Position numbers and translations under genes: made by a program
The notes under the pieces: model-generated
What the model saw: the letters and a program-made list of their open reading frames with translations, nothing else
Told to the model about the DNA's origin: nothing
Database searches by the model: none
Part shown: positions 23,301-35,014 of the stretch, piece after piece
How positions within the stretch are numbered: the stretch's first letter is position 1
How the letters are laid out: every line of letters begins with the position of its first letter
NCBI GenBank assembly: GCA_015178975.1
Contig: WHVD01000210.1
Span: 1 to 64,000 of the forward strand
Source of the DNA: Hysterangium stoloniferum
Lineage: Eukaryota; Basidiomycota; Agaricomycetes; Hysterangiales; Hysterangiaceae
Direction of reading: 5' to 3'
DNA: 64,000 nucleotides

Positions 23301-24197
23301 TTGCGGGCTGATATGTTGAGCAGTGATTCCTTGATGATTTTTAGGTCCTTACGCGTGATGGCGCGAAATGGTAAGCGCCGTACAATATCTGGTGATTTCA
23401 CTCATTCGGCGACAGAGGAGTTGCGAAGTCGAATATTATCTTCTAACTTCGTCAAGCATTGTGCAAACATCCTTTCAGCGGATCTCTTCTGGAAAGATCC
23501 AAGTTTTAACTTATTGTTGCCCGTCCGTTTCATTCGCATCTTCATGGATTATGGTTAGTAATGGTTCGACGTGACGATGGTTTGAATGATATATGAACCC
23601 CACCTCAGGTGATGGACGCAAAGAAATTTTGTCATCTGGCGTTTTTGACGCTGTTGTCAACCACATTTTCGTTAATGAGAACGCTGTGAGCTACACCCTG
23701 GATGTCATATGTTTTGGGGTGTCATTGCTTGCCGTTATGCTGCAAAATGGTAATGCACAATAATATTTCTAACGATATCCCTAACCCACCTATCGAGTCC
23801 AGACGTGATTCGAGCTCAGATGAAGACATGTGACTTTAAAGGTTTTTTCAACTCCGTCTTGAGCCTCAAAACCGGAGACGACGACGACTACCACGATTCT
23901 GAGCGTCTCCAAATCCTACACCAACTTTCGGAATTTGGTAAATATCTCTCCGTTGACACCTGTCAAGATATTTAATGCTGCTACAGACGAAATTCGCTCC
24001 CAAATTCCCACTCGAGAAATTCACACCTTCATAGGACGATGTCTAAAAAGTAACAGGCAATACATCCGCGAAAACGCCCAACGCCTGCAGGCGGTTCTTG
24101 CACGATGTGCGTCGATATCATACAGAAAATTTTGTTTTGTTTGTCTTCAATCTTAATTTATTTAGATAAACCCCAGACCAGCAGTGGCAACCCTTAG
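20307..24197 (+). CDS. DUF2235 alpha/beta hydrolase with helical C-terminal region
   Basis: About 18 exons with 17 small GT-AG introns, all of which I could phase, giving roughly 980 residues without a stop. The N-terminal half is a DUF2235 (Tle1-like phospholipase fold) domain: KLIVCIDGTSNQFGEK, then WNFEKIVMSAYRWLADN, the nucleophile elbow GFSRGAYQVRVLAG (exon 20986-21038), VWDTVSS with the likely acid Asp at 21423-21425, CYFRHALALDERRVKFLPEY, and EVWFPGTHSDIGGGN with the likely catalytic His at 21777-21779. The C-terminal half (22492-24197) is Leu-rich and helical, possibly ARM/HEAT-like, ending YKPQTSSGNP. Start: ATG 20307, the first in the open frame. Family members hydrolyse lipid esters in bacteria; the fungal role is unknown. 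It lies isolated between copia remnants. Confidence 0.8.
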
Positions 24198-24479
24198 CCC
24201 TTCTGGGCACCTCTGGCTTTTTTTGATAGAAATATACAACGAGCTGACCGAGATATAGCAATGCTGACTGGATGATGTACGCAGTGGACAAAAAGCTCTA
24301 TTCTTATTGTTACATAATATAGTGCTACTTGTTCTGTACCTCGAGCCATAACCACAAAAACTAACACCCCCACTCGGAGAAGAGGTGCAGTGTAAAGGAA
24401 GAGAAAAGATAATAAATAAATGAAGATGAAATAATTCTCACTAAAAAATGCAAAGCCCCCACTGAACCTAAGACCTGGT

Positions 24480-25396
24480 GATATAAAACTAAATCCTCAG
24501 CAACACCCTGCGAGTGGCCTTGCCAACATCCTTTGGGGTTGGAAGTTCTCCAGTGCCACAAATATTAGTATTGTTTGCCTTCACTTCTTTGAAGTCCGGT
24601 TTAGAGGCAGAGTCAGAATCAGAAGCAATGTGGGCAATGTAAGCAGTGTCATCTTCTGACAACTGATGTAACCATCTTCGAGACTTCACTTCACTGATGA
24701 CTTTGTCCTTGATCTTCTGTGGCATATCAGCAATGCAGCGTGATGACTGATGGCCTGGATGTCCACACCGATGACAGACATCCCTGTTCCTTGGGTTCAG
24801 CCAGTCAAACTGGGCTTCTCCCTCAGACTCTGAGTACAAATCTGAATCGTCCTTCTTTCGATGCCTTTTCCCTTTTCCTTTTCCTGCTCTCTTCTGTGAA
24901 TAAAAGGCTTCCTCAAGTTCCTGGGTCTGAGTGCCACCACTAAGTGCAGTTTTTGTATCTTCTTGATCAGTTAGGGTTTTCTTAACAATAGTCAGAGTAG
25001 GCTCTGATGATCCTGATGTAAGAAGAGTCTGAACAATCACAAAGAAGAGTCAAGGTTCATGAGAATAGAGTTGACAATATCTGTTGCAGCAGGTGCATGC
25101 CCAAGAGTTGTAAGTTCTTCGGCAGCCAAAACAATGTCCTGGATATAGAGTGAGACTGGTTTGAAGGTGTCATGGACTGGGTTATAAAGACGTTTCTTGA
25201 GTTCAAAATGGGTTGCACAAGAATCCTTTTTGTATTCAGATTTGAGGCTCAGCCAAATATCGTTTGCCATTTGTGGTGGAGTTGTATCCTTGAAGTGGGT
25301 TGTCTGAACAGCATTCAATGAAATCGTTTTGTAGATGGCTGCCCTAACTCACTGGTCTGCCTTGAGCCATGCCTGGAGTGAAGTATCATCTTTTAG
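24480..25396 (-). pseudogene. Ty1/copia gag fragment
   Basis: The minus strand reads as a UBN2-type gag: LKDDTSLQAWLKADQ, TPPQMANDIWLSLKSEYKK, LYNPVHDTFKPVSLYIQDIV, then a CCHC knuckle, CHRCGHPGHQSSRC, near 24760. A TGA at 25349-25351 fits CGA-to-TGA, and a one-base loss near 25040 shifts the frame before VQTLLTSGSSEPT. The N-terminus is cut at 25397, where the cap of array 2 begins. No protease, integrase or RT follows on this strand, so this is a gag-only relic, separate from the copia at 15-19 kb. Confidence 0.8.
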
Positions 25397-25397
25397 C

Positions 25398-25505
25398 GGT
25401 TATATGGGTCTGGTAGGGTTCATCTAGGGACAAGATCCATTGTACATAGGGTGCAACATCTAGGGACCAGATCCATTGTACATAGGGTAGGGCATCTAGG
25501 GACCA
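25398..25505 (-). repeat. Conserved cap of array 2
   Basis: Begins GGTTATATGGGTCTGGTAGG and contains three CATCTAGGGAC repeats spaced exactly 36 bp apart (25421, 25457, 25493). It is the reverse complement of the modules at 14721-14835 and 48761-48875. Its outer edge coincides with the truncation of the copia gag frame. Confidence 0.85.
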
Positions 25506-26490
25506 GGATGAACAGCTGTGTGCATGCAACTTTTACTCAAGGGTGAAAGTTGCATGTATGCAGGTGTTCATCCAGGATGAACACCTGTGCACAGGCAACT
25601 TTAGTGCCGAAGCTGCCTGTATTGCGTGTATGCAGCTGTTCATCCAGGATGAACACCCTTGCACAGGCAACTTTAGCGCCGTAGCTGCCTGTATTGCGCA
25701 TATGCAGGTGTTCATCCAGGATGAACACCTGTGCACAGGCAACTTGAGCGCCGAAGCTGCCTGTATTGCGCGTATGTAGCTGTTCATCCAGGATGAACAC
25801 CCTTGCACAGGCAACTTTGGCACCGAAGCTACCTGTATTGCGCATATGCAGGTGTTCATCCAGGATGAACACCCTTGCACAGGCCACTTTAGCGCCAAAG
25901 CTGCCTGTATTGCGCATATGCAGCTGTTCATCCAGGATGAACACCTGTGCACAGGCAACTTTAGCGCTGAAGCTGCCTGTATTGCACGTATGCAGGTGTT
26001 CATCCAGGATGAACACCTGTGCACAGGCAATTTTAGCGCCGAAGCTGCCTGTATTGCGCGTATGCAGGTGTTTATCCAGGATGAACACTGTGTGCATGCA
26101 ACTTTTGCTTTAGCACTGAAGTTGCATGCACACAGCTGTTCATCCAGGATGAACAACTGTATGCATGCAACTTTTACTTTAGTACCGAAGTTGCATGCAC
26201 ACAGCTGTTCATCCAGGATGAACAACTGTGCACATACAACTTTTACTGTAGCGCCAAAGTTGTGTGCATGCAACTTTTATTTTAGCGCTGAAGTTGTGTG
26301 TGCACAGCTGTTCATCCAGGATGAACAACTGTGTGCATGTAACATTTACTTTAGTGCTGAAGTTGTGTGTGTACAGCTGTTCATCCAGGATGAACAACTA
26401 TGTGCATGCAACTTTTACTTTAGTGCCAAAGTTGCGTATGCACAGTTGTTCATCCAGGATGAACAACTGTGTGCATGCAACTTCTCTTCA
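25506..26490 (-). repeat. Capped palindromic minisatellite, array 2
   Basis: Same family as array 1 in inverse orientation (centre GTTCATCCAGGATGAAC). Units of about 72 bp run from 25540 to 26090. The distal part (26090-26490) consists of a second subfamily in which the second palindrome is longer (GTGTGCATGCAACTTT paired with GAAGTTGCATGCACAC). The unit next to the cap also belongs to this second subfamily, as it does in arrays 1, 3 and 4. Open frames on both strands are artefacts of the repeat. Confidence 0.9.
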
Positions 26491-26622
26491 TAGTTACACC
26501 ATTTGGAAATGCAATGAGGGGCCCAGTCTTCAATTCTGTAGTTTCCTTGGCTTTAGAGCCTCGTTCACACTACCCCTTTGATAACAAATAAAACCTGCAA
26601 ATTCCTAAGATTATATATATAA

Positions 26623-26916
26623 AATAATTTCCTGTTGTAGATTAATTGCTTAAATATGTAATAATTGCTATGGGTGCCTGCGGGGTCAATCTTGCCCGAT
26701 GCTTCCAAATTGGGTTTGCAGGAATAATCTCATTTCCCATAAAAGGTAATTATTACACATTGAAGTGCCAGGCAACATTGACCCATACTCACCCATGGGT
26801 GCCTGTGGGGTCAATCTTGCCTGGCGCTTCAAAATTGGGTTTGCGGGAATAATCACATTTCCCATAAAGAGCAATTATTACATATATAAGCAATTAATCT
26901 ACAAAAAGAAATTATT
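26623..26916. mobile_element. MITE-like element with about 47-bp terminal inverted repeats
   Basis: The left end AATAATTTCCTGTTGTAGAT, continuing TAATTGCTTA and TATGTAATAATTGCT, is the inverse of the right end ending at 26916, with few mismatches. Inside, a block ATGGGTGCCTGYGGGGTCAA to GCTTC occurs twice directly (26668 and 26797), and once inverted and shorter (about 26763-26785). The flanks are TATATA-rich on both sides, compatible with a TA-type target site, but the duplication length cannot be fixed. The internal block recurs at 30697, 34905 and 39797. Confidence 0.7.
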
Positions 26917-27057
26917 CTATATATATCTTAACCGGAGATGGAAGCCCAGGTGTGAAACTTAGCTGTGCATTTATTCACTTTCTGTTTGCAATTTTGATGT
27001 TATGCAGTTGTCATCATCCTCCCAGGGAAATATGGAAGTACACTTTGCACCTGACCA

Positions 27058-27926
27058 CAACTCCAACACCTCCCTAGATTCCATACCACCCCTTTTTCAA
27101 ACCCTTCATCCATAACGATCCCTCACCCTCCCCAACCAAAAGGGTATCCACCCTGACATTGTTGTGAAGGACGATGAGTCCTTAATTAACAAAATTGTCC
27201 ACCAGAGGGTGGACGGGGGACACAATGCCTGGTGTGTTAGGTCGGATATGGCAGGACCATGACAAATGGCTGCCCACAAGGTGGTCGAGAAAACAAACAG
27301 AAGCCCTACTAGAGATGTCTGGGAAGCTGGAAATGGCACATGCACCTGAAAAAGTTTTTTTAAAGGGGGGACGGGGCCTGATTACCACATATGACTTCAC
27401 TCCTCGATCACTCATCTCCCCCTAATTGACCCTACAACCACCTCTCCCCTGTGATGCATTCTCGGCTCTGACCATGATAATGATCCTGGTCTGCAATGTC
27501 TGCAAAGGGGAATGGGTGACTTGGATGCTTTCCAGACAGTGTCGTCAGGGAGGAGGGAAAGGCGGTGGTTGCGGCTGCGGTTGCGGCTGCATTTGGTGAT
27601 GCAATGACAGGGATTCAGATGGTGATGGTGCTTGGGAGTGCATGTGTATCTGTGTATGAAAATGGGGAAAGGCAGACAATGCAACTGGTGAGAGGGGGAG
27701 GTAGCAGCGGCAGCGGAGGCGGGACTCGGGTGATGGAGGGATTTGCTACAACACGGATTAGGAAGGGGTGCAGTAGTAGGATGTGATGTTGGGAAAAGGT
27801 GCTGTGAGTCACGATTAATGGTGAGGCGGGTGACACAGGTTGGACCATACCAGCTGGTGGAGTCAGTGTCCACTCATTGGGCATTGGATGAGATGGAAGA
27901 CAATGACGAAGCCCCGATCCCAATAC
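27058..27926 (+). repeat. Dispersed element E, copy A, left part
   Basis: From CTCCAACACCTCCCTAGATT to GATCCCAATAC, this matches 35786-36482 followed by 39572-39716 at well over 90% by eye. In copy A it is continuous; in copy B 3.1 kb of other sequence lies inside. In copy A, 2.7 kb of other sequence separates it from the right part (30621-30915); in copy B the parts are 4 bp apart. It contains peptide-like pieces (ESLINKIVHQRVDGGHNAWC, RKQTEALLEMSGKLEMAHA) in different frames, which I do not recognise. Confidence 0.8.
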
Positions 27927-27959
27927 GCACAGCTGCAACAAAACAACCTCAGTAGGCTC

Positions 27960-29020
27960 ATACTTCTCATTGTCCCAGTCCTAGTCCCAGTCCCACTACC
28001 AACAACTTCAGCCCCATAGGGCCATGGCACATATTGGATGTACACGCCTAAGGAACCAGATATTCGTTGACATCAATAGTACGGTTGAGATTGAATGCGA
28101 CGACTTTGATGATGTTATGGAGCTTTTGGACAAAACTTGGAAGTGCGAGGGAAGGCAAGATTGCACACTGCGACCTCATTGGGAGTGGTGTACTCGATGA
28201 TCTCAGTGCAGAGATTAGACGATTTGATCGTCCCAAGGTTTTGTTGATTGGACTTTGGCTATGATAAAATGGGGGGGTGAGTACAAACCGTTGGCAGCAT
28301 CTTTATAACATATGAATGGACCGCCAGTCTCCACTTGTGACTCCAGGATGATGTAAAAAGACTTTTGGGCATCAATGGTCTTCCTCACGTGACTTTTGCG
28401 TTTGTACTTCTAATAGAGAGCCACAAACTTGGCACAGTGAACTTGGTGCAAACCAGGTGGCTCATTGGGACAGAACAGCAACCATTTGCTATCGACTTGG
28501 AAACGCTTCAGACTGTCATAACATGTAACTAAGTAAAAGCAGGAAGGAGACAATAGTCATGATGTACAGAAGATCAAGATCCAAAAAGCATAGAAAAGAT
28601 CCCTTGGGTGTGCTTCCTCCTTACCGTGGTTCTTCCTAAGGTCAATGAACTCAAAAATATCTACATGCCAGGGCTCGATGTAAATAGCGAAGGTACCACA
28701 ACATTTGTTACCGCCTTGGTCGAGATAGTGTGCAGTGGCGTCATATGCATGCAACACGGGGAATGATGCCATTGAAGTAACCATAAGTTCCTGCGATGTA
28801 CGAGACACAGATACAACAGGTGTTAGGACCAATGCCGCCAGCAGTCTTGGAGATGATAGCGCAAGCCTTGAGAGTATCGTAAATGCCTCTGAAGGAGCCA
28901 TCCCACCGAAACGAGGAAACAAAATGAGAGCCATGGGCCCAGTGTGCCAGAGTTGAATAATGTCGGAACGGCATGTGTGAGAACCGTTGGTTCATTAAGT
29001 GGTATGCCCAGGGCCAAACA
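27960..29020 (-). pseudogene. RNR1: Ribonucleotide reductase large subunit fragment
   Basis: Minus-strand translation gives class I RNR alpha-subunit motifs in order but across changing frames: [44 protein letters not shown], then [100 protein letters not shown] and a decayed VP...SNMCHGPMGL. This covers the central catalytic barrel; the N-terminal cone and the C-terminal swivel cysteines are absent. A TAG and several frameshifts interrupt it. It sits within the 2.7 kb that copy A of element E has and copy B lacks, so it looks captured. Confidence 0.85.
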
Positions 29021-30620
29021 TGGCACGATATGGATCGTCCGTACCTCCACGCCAATGACGCCTGCACCCGCGGCCATACCACCCACACCCATACCTATAC
29101 TGCTGAACATGTTGGGAGTAAATGTTGCTGGTGAGGGTGCTGTGCCTGTTATTATTGTGCTGTCCTTGATGGTGGTGGTGGTGTTGATGCTGTTGTGGGT
29201 GATGCAGGTGACATAGGGTATTGCAGCTGGGTAGTTGGTGGGGTGAGTGCGGGTCATTGATGTGCGGTCATTTTTCAGTGAGGTGGGAGGCAGAAACGGG
29301 AAGCGCAGTGGGGGGGAAGTAGGTGTGGTGTGGGTGTTGCTCATGCTTGTGGGCTTGCTGAGAGTTTTAAGGAGGGACGGCTCGATGTACAAGGGAGGAG
29401 ATGGTAAGGAGTAGGAGGGCCGCTGCAGAGAGTTGTCAATATCAGCTTATGTTCTACCGACCATGTGCTCGTTTTATTGTAGGTGGCACAGTCAACTGAC
29501 TGGTGAGGCCCTCCTCCACAGCAAATTTTGAGGGGATACATGAGCGCCGATGTTTCAATGACATGTTCAATACCCTCGCCATGAATACCGACTTGCATGA
29601 GTATGTGTTGCGGTTCAAGAACATCCCTGAGTTTTAAAATCAAAGCTGATGCAGCAATATCAGAATAAGAGAGAGAATAAACGTGGAACCCTAAGTCACG
29701 GTTGCATACAATGGCAGAGTCAGATTGCTCGGTATTTGCACACATGTCAGGTTTGGGGAAATCCAGTAACAAAGGTAGGAGATGGAGGATGACATGGCCA
29801 TTACCATAGCAGTATAGGTCCTCAATGTCCTCACTGAATCTGGTGGTAAAGAATGCGGCGGTTTAGTTTCAAGGGTCCGTGACTACCTGCTGGCAGCTTG
29901 CAGACTGCTAGATGCTGGATTAAGTAAGTCGGCACTATGGGAACCTCGGCCTGAATGGTTTGCAGATGTACAAACCTGAATGCTTTATGCAAGGTGGGTT
30001 GCATTATCTGTAAATATTGGAGGGAGGCTCAGTCTCTTGTAGATCAATTGCTTCAAAGAACCGTGTATACAGGGCCTGATATGTGACATCTTCTGGTTTG
30101 ACCCCACTGGAATTTTTTGTCCACAATGATCCTTATCTATTCACGGTATGTAGCGAATCTGTGGCAGGGGTGAGAACTAATAGGTGCTCTAGTTGCCGTG
30201 CACTGTCGGAACCCCTCAACAATAATATTTTAATTGGCATAATAAGGGCATATGAAGTACACTCACAGAAGAAAAAAGAACACACTACTCCCTTGTTTTG
30301 GATTTGGTTCCAGCATACTCTTCACATACACAGATAGTGAAGGATGCTATAATGGAAACTGTGGATGGATGTGAAAGGTTGAGGATTTGGACATATACAT
30401 AAAATGGAACTGGGAGATAGAGAGGATGGATGAGAAGTCCAGGAGTCCAATAGAGTGAAGTAGAGCAAGATGAAGCAAGGAAGTGAGTATGAAAAGAAGT
30501 GAAAGGGTGTGTTGAAATAGCCTGACTGGGACTGGGTTGGACAGGTTGATAGGACACGGGTGTATGGCTGGATGAAGTAGCAAATGGTATAGATGAGGGG
30601 CAGGAGGAAAAAACAAAAGA
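29021..30620 (-). other. Remainder of the 2.7-kb insert; one coding-like stretch
   Basis: 29341-29850 on the minus strand is coding-like: MCANTEQSDSAIVCNRDLGF, YSLSYSDIAASALILKLRDV, then EPQHILMQVGIHGEG. I do not recognise the family; it is likely a partial host-gene exon. The rest (29850-30620) has no supported gene; it is A/G-rich on the plus strand toward the right end. Confidence 0.35.
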
Positions 30621-30915
30621 TTATGTAAGTAAGAGGTCACATGTAAGACAGGGACACGAGGCTTCTAAGGTTGCGGAATGGTAACTCCTAGATATGGGTG
30701 CCTGTGGGGTCAATCTTGCCCGGCGCTTCAAAACTGCATTTGGGAGAATAAACCCATTTACCAAAAATAGAAATTATTATAAATCTTCACAAACAACGTC
30801 TATTTGAAAGTATCTTCGCTGTTCCAAAACCTCTGTTTCAAAAACCTCTTTATTGCTGTTTATAAATATGATCCAGGACTGAAACATTCAACTTGCAAGT
30901 TTATCTGTGCTAGAC
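30621..30915 (+). repeat. Dispersed element E, copy A, right part
   Basis: TTATGTAAGTAAGAGGTCAC to GCAAGTTTATCTGTGCT, matching 39721-40013. It contains the ATGGGTGCCTGTGGGGTCAA block shared with the MITE at 26.6 kb. Similarity between the copies ends at TGTGCTA. The short palindrome ACTTGCAAGT lies 10 bp inside that edge. Confidence 0.8.
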
Positions 30916-30924
30916 GGTCTCTCA

Positions 30925-32887
30925 AACAGTATATCCTCGTTCTGTGTGATAGCCATCAGAATTGTGTCCTTCAAATTATCTCGATATGCAGACAAACTCT
31001 CCCTTATGTTCCTGTCCACCACCTATCCTGTCTTCGCTATACCAGACCTTGGCGAGTACAACAACCTGGCGAATGCAAACACTGGTGAGGCCCAATATTC
31101 CATCCATTGTCGTCACTACCTAATCCCCACTATTGTAGATGTTGACAATTGGCTGTGGCCTGAAAAAGACAAAGTGCAATGGAAGTTGGCTGAACCAGAG
31201 TGGTGGCCCTGAAGATACAGGAGTTCTTATCACTGGTCAGCCTGGAACTGGTACGTACTCTATACCCCTAATGTTGGGCAAGATAGTAATAGTGTTTTTA
31301 GGCAAGACCCTTTTCCTATACTACCTTTTTGTCCGCCTTCTGCAGCAGAAGCAAATTGTACTCTTCTCTTTGGGTGACCACCAGCTGTTCCTCTTCTTCC
31401 ACGATGCTGTTTATTTGGAAAACGCTAGAATGGACCCAAGCCCCCCCGTCCCCAAGTCATCGTCTCCTGATGTTTTGATTTGGTCCTTGGTTGACATCCG
31501 TCAGACTGGAGCCACAATGGCCGTTGCTCTCTCGCTACTGCTCCCTGTCCTGACGGTTTCCCCGGATCCCATTCAATATAGGACCTGGATGAAAGGGACA
31601 ATGTCTCTGATCGTCGGCTTGCTGTTGTGGACCCGTGAGGAGCTCACTAGCGTAGGTTTACACTTGCCAATACGATGCTTTTGTTCATGTCTGGGCGTAC
31701 ATTGTCCCAGGTTACAATATCAAAACTGTTTTGTTGATTTATTGGACATACTGCATCAGAGTTATCCCGATAAAGGCTCCTTTCAGCCTCGGATGGATCC
31801 TATTATTCCACTAAAAGGGTTCCCTGGCGCCAGTAGAATTCTCCAAGAACGTTATCCAATGACAATAGAAGATCCAATTTCACCATCCCCCGAGGATGGC
31901 CTCAATGCTCTTCTAGATGCGGCAATTGAACATTTTGGATATGCTGCTGGTGATATCTTCCATGTGATCTATCATTTCGACTCGATGACCGAGGACCATA
32001 AGAAAGCTTTCCAGATAAGTCACCAAGTGTTGCAAGAGACCACAGCCGTCCTTGCCCCTGGTAATATTGTTCTCAACTCTCGTGTTTCTCATCGGATCCT
32101 CGTTATACACCCTATCCCTTGTGAGTATCTAAAGGCAGATTATTGGGCATTGAATTTCAAGTCAAGCTGGATTGGCAGGAGCATGCTAAAGCAGCTGCAT
32201 ATTGCAGGGGATATCAACATTTGCCAGACAATCAATATGTTACGACAGAAGCTGCAAACAGCAGCACTGGCAGTGTGGTACTTTGAGCCGCTTGCTCATT
32301 GTCGGCTCATGGCGGGCTCTACGGGGGGCTTCTGGCCTCTTGTCACAATGACTTCCAACGGGGCTGACCCCCCGGAGGTCATTTCAGACCCTTTAATCTC
32401 CATACCTAATAATGTGAAGTTTGCCCAAGTCCAACGCAAGGTTGTCAAATTCCAATCCACCGCTGACTTGCCTACATGCTTTAAGGAACACGAGTATTAC
32501 CAGCCTGTTACACTGAATTTCCCGTTGTTTGATGCTTTCACAGTCAATTTGTATCCTTCAAGACACTCAGCCATTCTCTGGATTCTACAGATGACCATGT
32601 TCCGGTCGCATGGAGGCTCAGCGGTGGGTTATCGAGTGATCCGCAAAATTGTTGCTGCCTTGAAGAAGCAACTTCGGGAGACCCCTCCCCCCTCTCAAAA
32701 AAAAAGAAAAATCACAATGCCTGAGGCTGATAACAAGCCAACAGTCTCGGAGCCGCTCGTGGAGGTCTGCTACCTTCTCATCTCTCCAAGAGCACAGAAT
32801 GATCCCATGCAGCCTACGAAGACGTGGCGCTTTCCCAAAGGATGGAACGAAAATTGGAAGACGTATGATCATCATGGTGACGTGTAA
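30925..32887 (+). pseudogene. P-loop NTPase of a basidiomycete-expanded family, one frameshift
   Basis: The first readable part (to about 31212) is YPVFAIPDLGEYNNLANANT and KVQWKLAEPEWW. A one-base shift near 31210 leads to EDTGVLITGQPGTG, and a 51-bp in-frame intron (31251-31301, gtacgt to tttttag) completes the Walker A GQPGTGKTLFLYYL. Then come IVLFSLGDHQLFLFFHDAVY and a long alpha-rich region ending ILWILQMT, GGSAVGYRVIRKIV, WRFPKGWNENWKTYD. The translation across the intron is open only by chance, so the 582-codon frame overstates the protein. Start unknown; the 5' side is cut by element E. It resembles the Crinkler-like NTPase families of mushrooms (inference). No TGA interrupts the last 500 codons. 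Confidence 0.6.
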
Positions 32888-33279
32888 TGATTAGAGATTA
32901 TTTTTACGGTGCGTATTGTGGATATCGCTCCATCATTATTACAAACTGAACGGTATTCCACCTTACAGTTGTAGATGGCCGCTGTTTTTTGATCCTAAAT
33001 CCTGCTACCGAGTCAGGCACGGCTCAACACTAATTCGAGTTGTTGAAGTCTGGGTGTGAAATCAATATTTGATTCATTATTTTGTATCTACTAGATTCCT
33101 TATAGTACGTGAGGATTTCTGTACTGTGTAGGCTAATGTCACGATGAACGGTTTTTGCCACTGTATAACCAATGATGACCAGTCTAGCGAGGACAATTAT
33201 GTTTGCTTTGTCAGAAATTTAATCGTCATCATTCCAAATACACTTACATTGTCCAAATTAGATAATATGTTTCTGAATG
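32888..33279. other. 3' flank, no gene seen
   Basis: AT-rich sequence between the P-loop gene and the purine-rich minisatellites. No repeat or gene recognised. Confidence 0.4.
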
Positions 33280-34425
33280 GTACATGCACTGGCTGGAGGA
33301 GCGGATCAGAGGAGGACGGAGAGAGAAGGAAAGGGGACATGTACCACCTGGAGGAAAGAGAGAGGAAGCCAGTAAGAGCAGGACAGAGAGAGAAGGAAAG
33401 GGGACACACACTGGCTGGAGGAAAGAGAGAGGAGGACAGTTAGAGGAGGACAAAGAGAGAAGGAAAGGGTAGTACACTCACCTCCGGGAGGAAAGAGAGA
33501 GGAGGCTGGTCAGAGGAGGACAGAGACGGAAACGGAAATGGGACATGCACTGGCTGGAGAAAAGAGAGAGAAGGAAATGGTGCTTGCACATGCTGGAGGA
33601 AGAGAGGAGGCCAGTCAGAGGAGGACGAAGAGAAAGGAAAAGGGACACGCACATCCTGGAGGAAAGAGAGGAGGCCAATCAGAGGAGGACGGAGGAAGAA
33701 GGAAACGATACACATACCACCTGGAGGAAAGAGAGAGGAGGCCGGTCAGAGGAGGATGGAGAGAGAAGGATAGGGTACACGCACCATCTGGAGGAAAGGA
33801 AGAGAGGCTGCTCAGAGGAGAATGAAGAGAGAAGGAATGGGGACATGCACCGGCTGGAGGAAACAGAGAGGGCCGATCAGAGGAGGACAAAGAGAGAAGG
33901 GGAGGGTAGACGCACCGGAGGAGGATAGAGAGAGCAGGAAAGGGAACGCGCACCACCTGGAGAAAAGATAAGAGGATCAGAGGAGGACGGAGGAAGAAAG
34001 AAACGGTACACACACTACATGGAGGAAAGAGAGGGCCAATCAGAGGAGGACGGAGATAGAAGGAAAGGGAACACTCACCGGCTGGAGGAAAGAGAGGAGG
34101 CCAGTCAGAGGAGGATGGAGAGAGAGGGAATGGGAACATGCACTGGCTGGAGGACAAAGAGGAGGATGATCAGAGGAGGACAGAAAGAAGGAAAGGGAAC
34201 ACGCACCGGGTGGAGGAAAGAGGAGGCCCATCAAAGGAGAACAGAGAGAAGGGGAAAAGGAACGCGCACGGACTGGAGGAAAGAGGAGGCCCATCAGAGG
34301 AGGACGGAGAGAGAAGGAAACAGTACACGCACTGACTGGAGGAAAAGAGAGGGGAGGTCGATCAGAGGAGGAGGGAGAGAGACGGAAGGAATACACGCAC
34401 CAACTGGAGGAGCCGATCAGAGCAG
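33280..34425 (+). repeat. Purine-rich minisatellite (GGAGGAAAGAGAGAGGAGG core)
   Basis: Diverged units of about 60-75 bp, each with GGAGGAAAGAGAG, then GATCAGAGGAGGAC, then GAGAGAAGGAAA, then a short CACGCACCGGCTGG-like segment. The plus strand is almost pure purine between the short pyrimidine islands. Open frames on both strands follow from the composition. The same array resumes at 35015-35690. Confidence 0.85.
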
Positions 34426-34440
34426 GGTGCACGCCCAATT

Positions 34441-34780
34441 GGGCACAAACGGGCACAGCGTGTTGCGAACAGGCGCAGCGCATTGCGAACAGGTGCAGCG
34501 CGTTGTGAACAGTCGCAGCACGTTGTGAACAGGTGCAGCGCATTGCAAACAGGTGCGGCGTGTGCGTGCATTGGCAAACAGAATGTGCTTTGCCGGTTTG
34601 TGCCTGAGTGGGTGGGCAGGCATGTGCCCGTGGATGGGAATGGGTGCACGGTGGATGGGAGTGGGTGCGCCGTGGATGGGAGTGGGTGCATCGTGGATGG
34701 GAGTGGGTGCATCATGGATGGGAGTGGGTGCATCGTGGATGGGCGCACGGTGGATGGGTGTGTGGATGGGTGCACCGTGG
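34441..34780 (+). repeat. 20-bp and 21-bp minisatellites
   Basis: CATTGCGAACAGGTGCAGCG-type units with an exact 20-bp period (34461, 34481 and on, about five units) are followed by TGGATGGGAGTGGGTGCATCG-type units with a 21-bp period (34631, 34652, 34673 and on, about six units). The 21-bp block keeps three plus-strand frames open; not a gene. Confidence 0.85.
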
Positions 34781-34877
34781 GATACACGCACAGGAGGAAA
34801 GAGAGGCAGATTGCAAAACCAAGCAGTGACAGGCACAACATGTGTGTGACTGTAACACAGGGCTCGCTTTGCTCGCA

Positions 34878-35000
34878 AAGGTTGCGGAATGGTAACTCCT
34901 AGATATGGGTGCCTGTGGGGTCAATCTTGCCTGGTGCTTCAAAACTGCATTTGCTGGAATAAACCCATTTACCAAAAATAGAAATTATTATAAATCTTGA
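34878..35000 (+). repeat. Partial copy of the right part of element E
   Basis: GGTTGCGGAATGGTAACTCC, then ATGGGTGCCTGTGGGGTCAA, then ATAAACCCATTTACC, ending at AAATCTTGACAG. It matches 30661-30790 and 39770-39890. A neighbouring block, GCAGATTGCAAAACCAAGC to CTGTAACAC, occurs at 34809 and again at 35718. Confidence 0.8.
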
Positions 35001-35014
35001 CAGAAGAAATGGTA

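Noticed and set aside
20307..24197. Recent bacterial transfer of the DUF2235 gene
   Set aside because: About 17 spliceosomal introns with fungal sizes argue for long residence in fungi.
27412..27941. Ser/Pro/His-rich minus-strand gene over element E
   Set aside because: The frame is broken in copy B and the composition is simple; no motif recognised.
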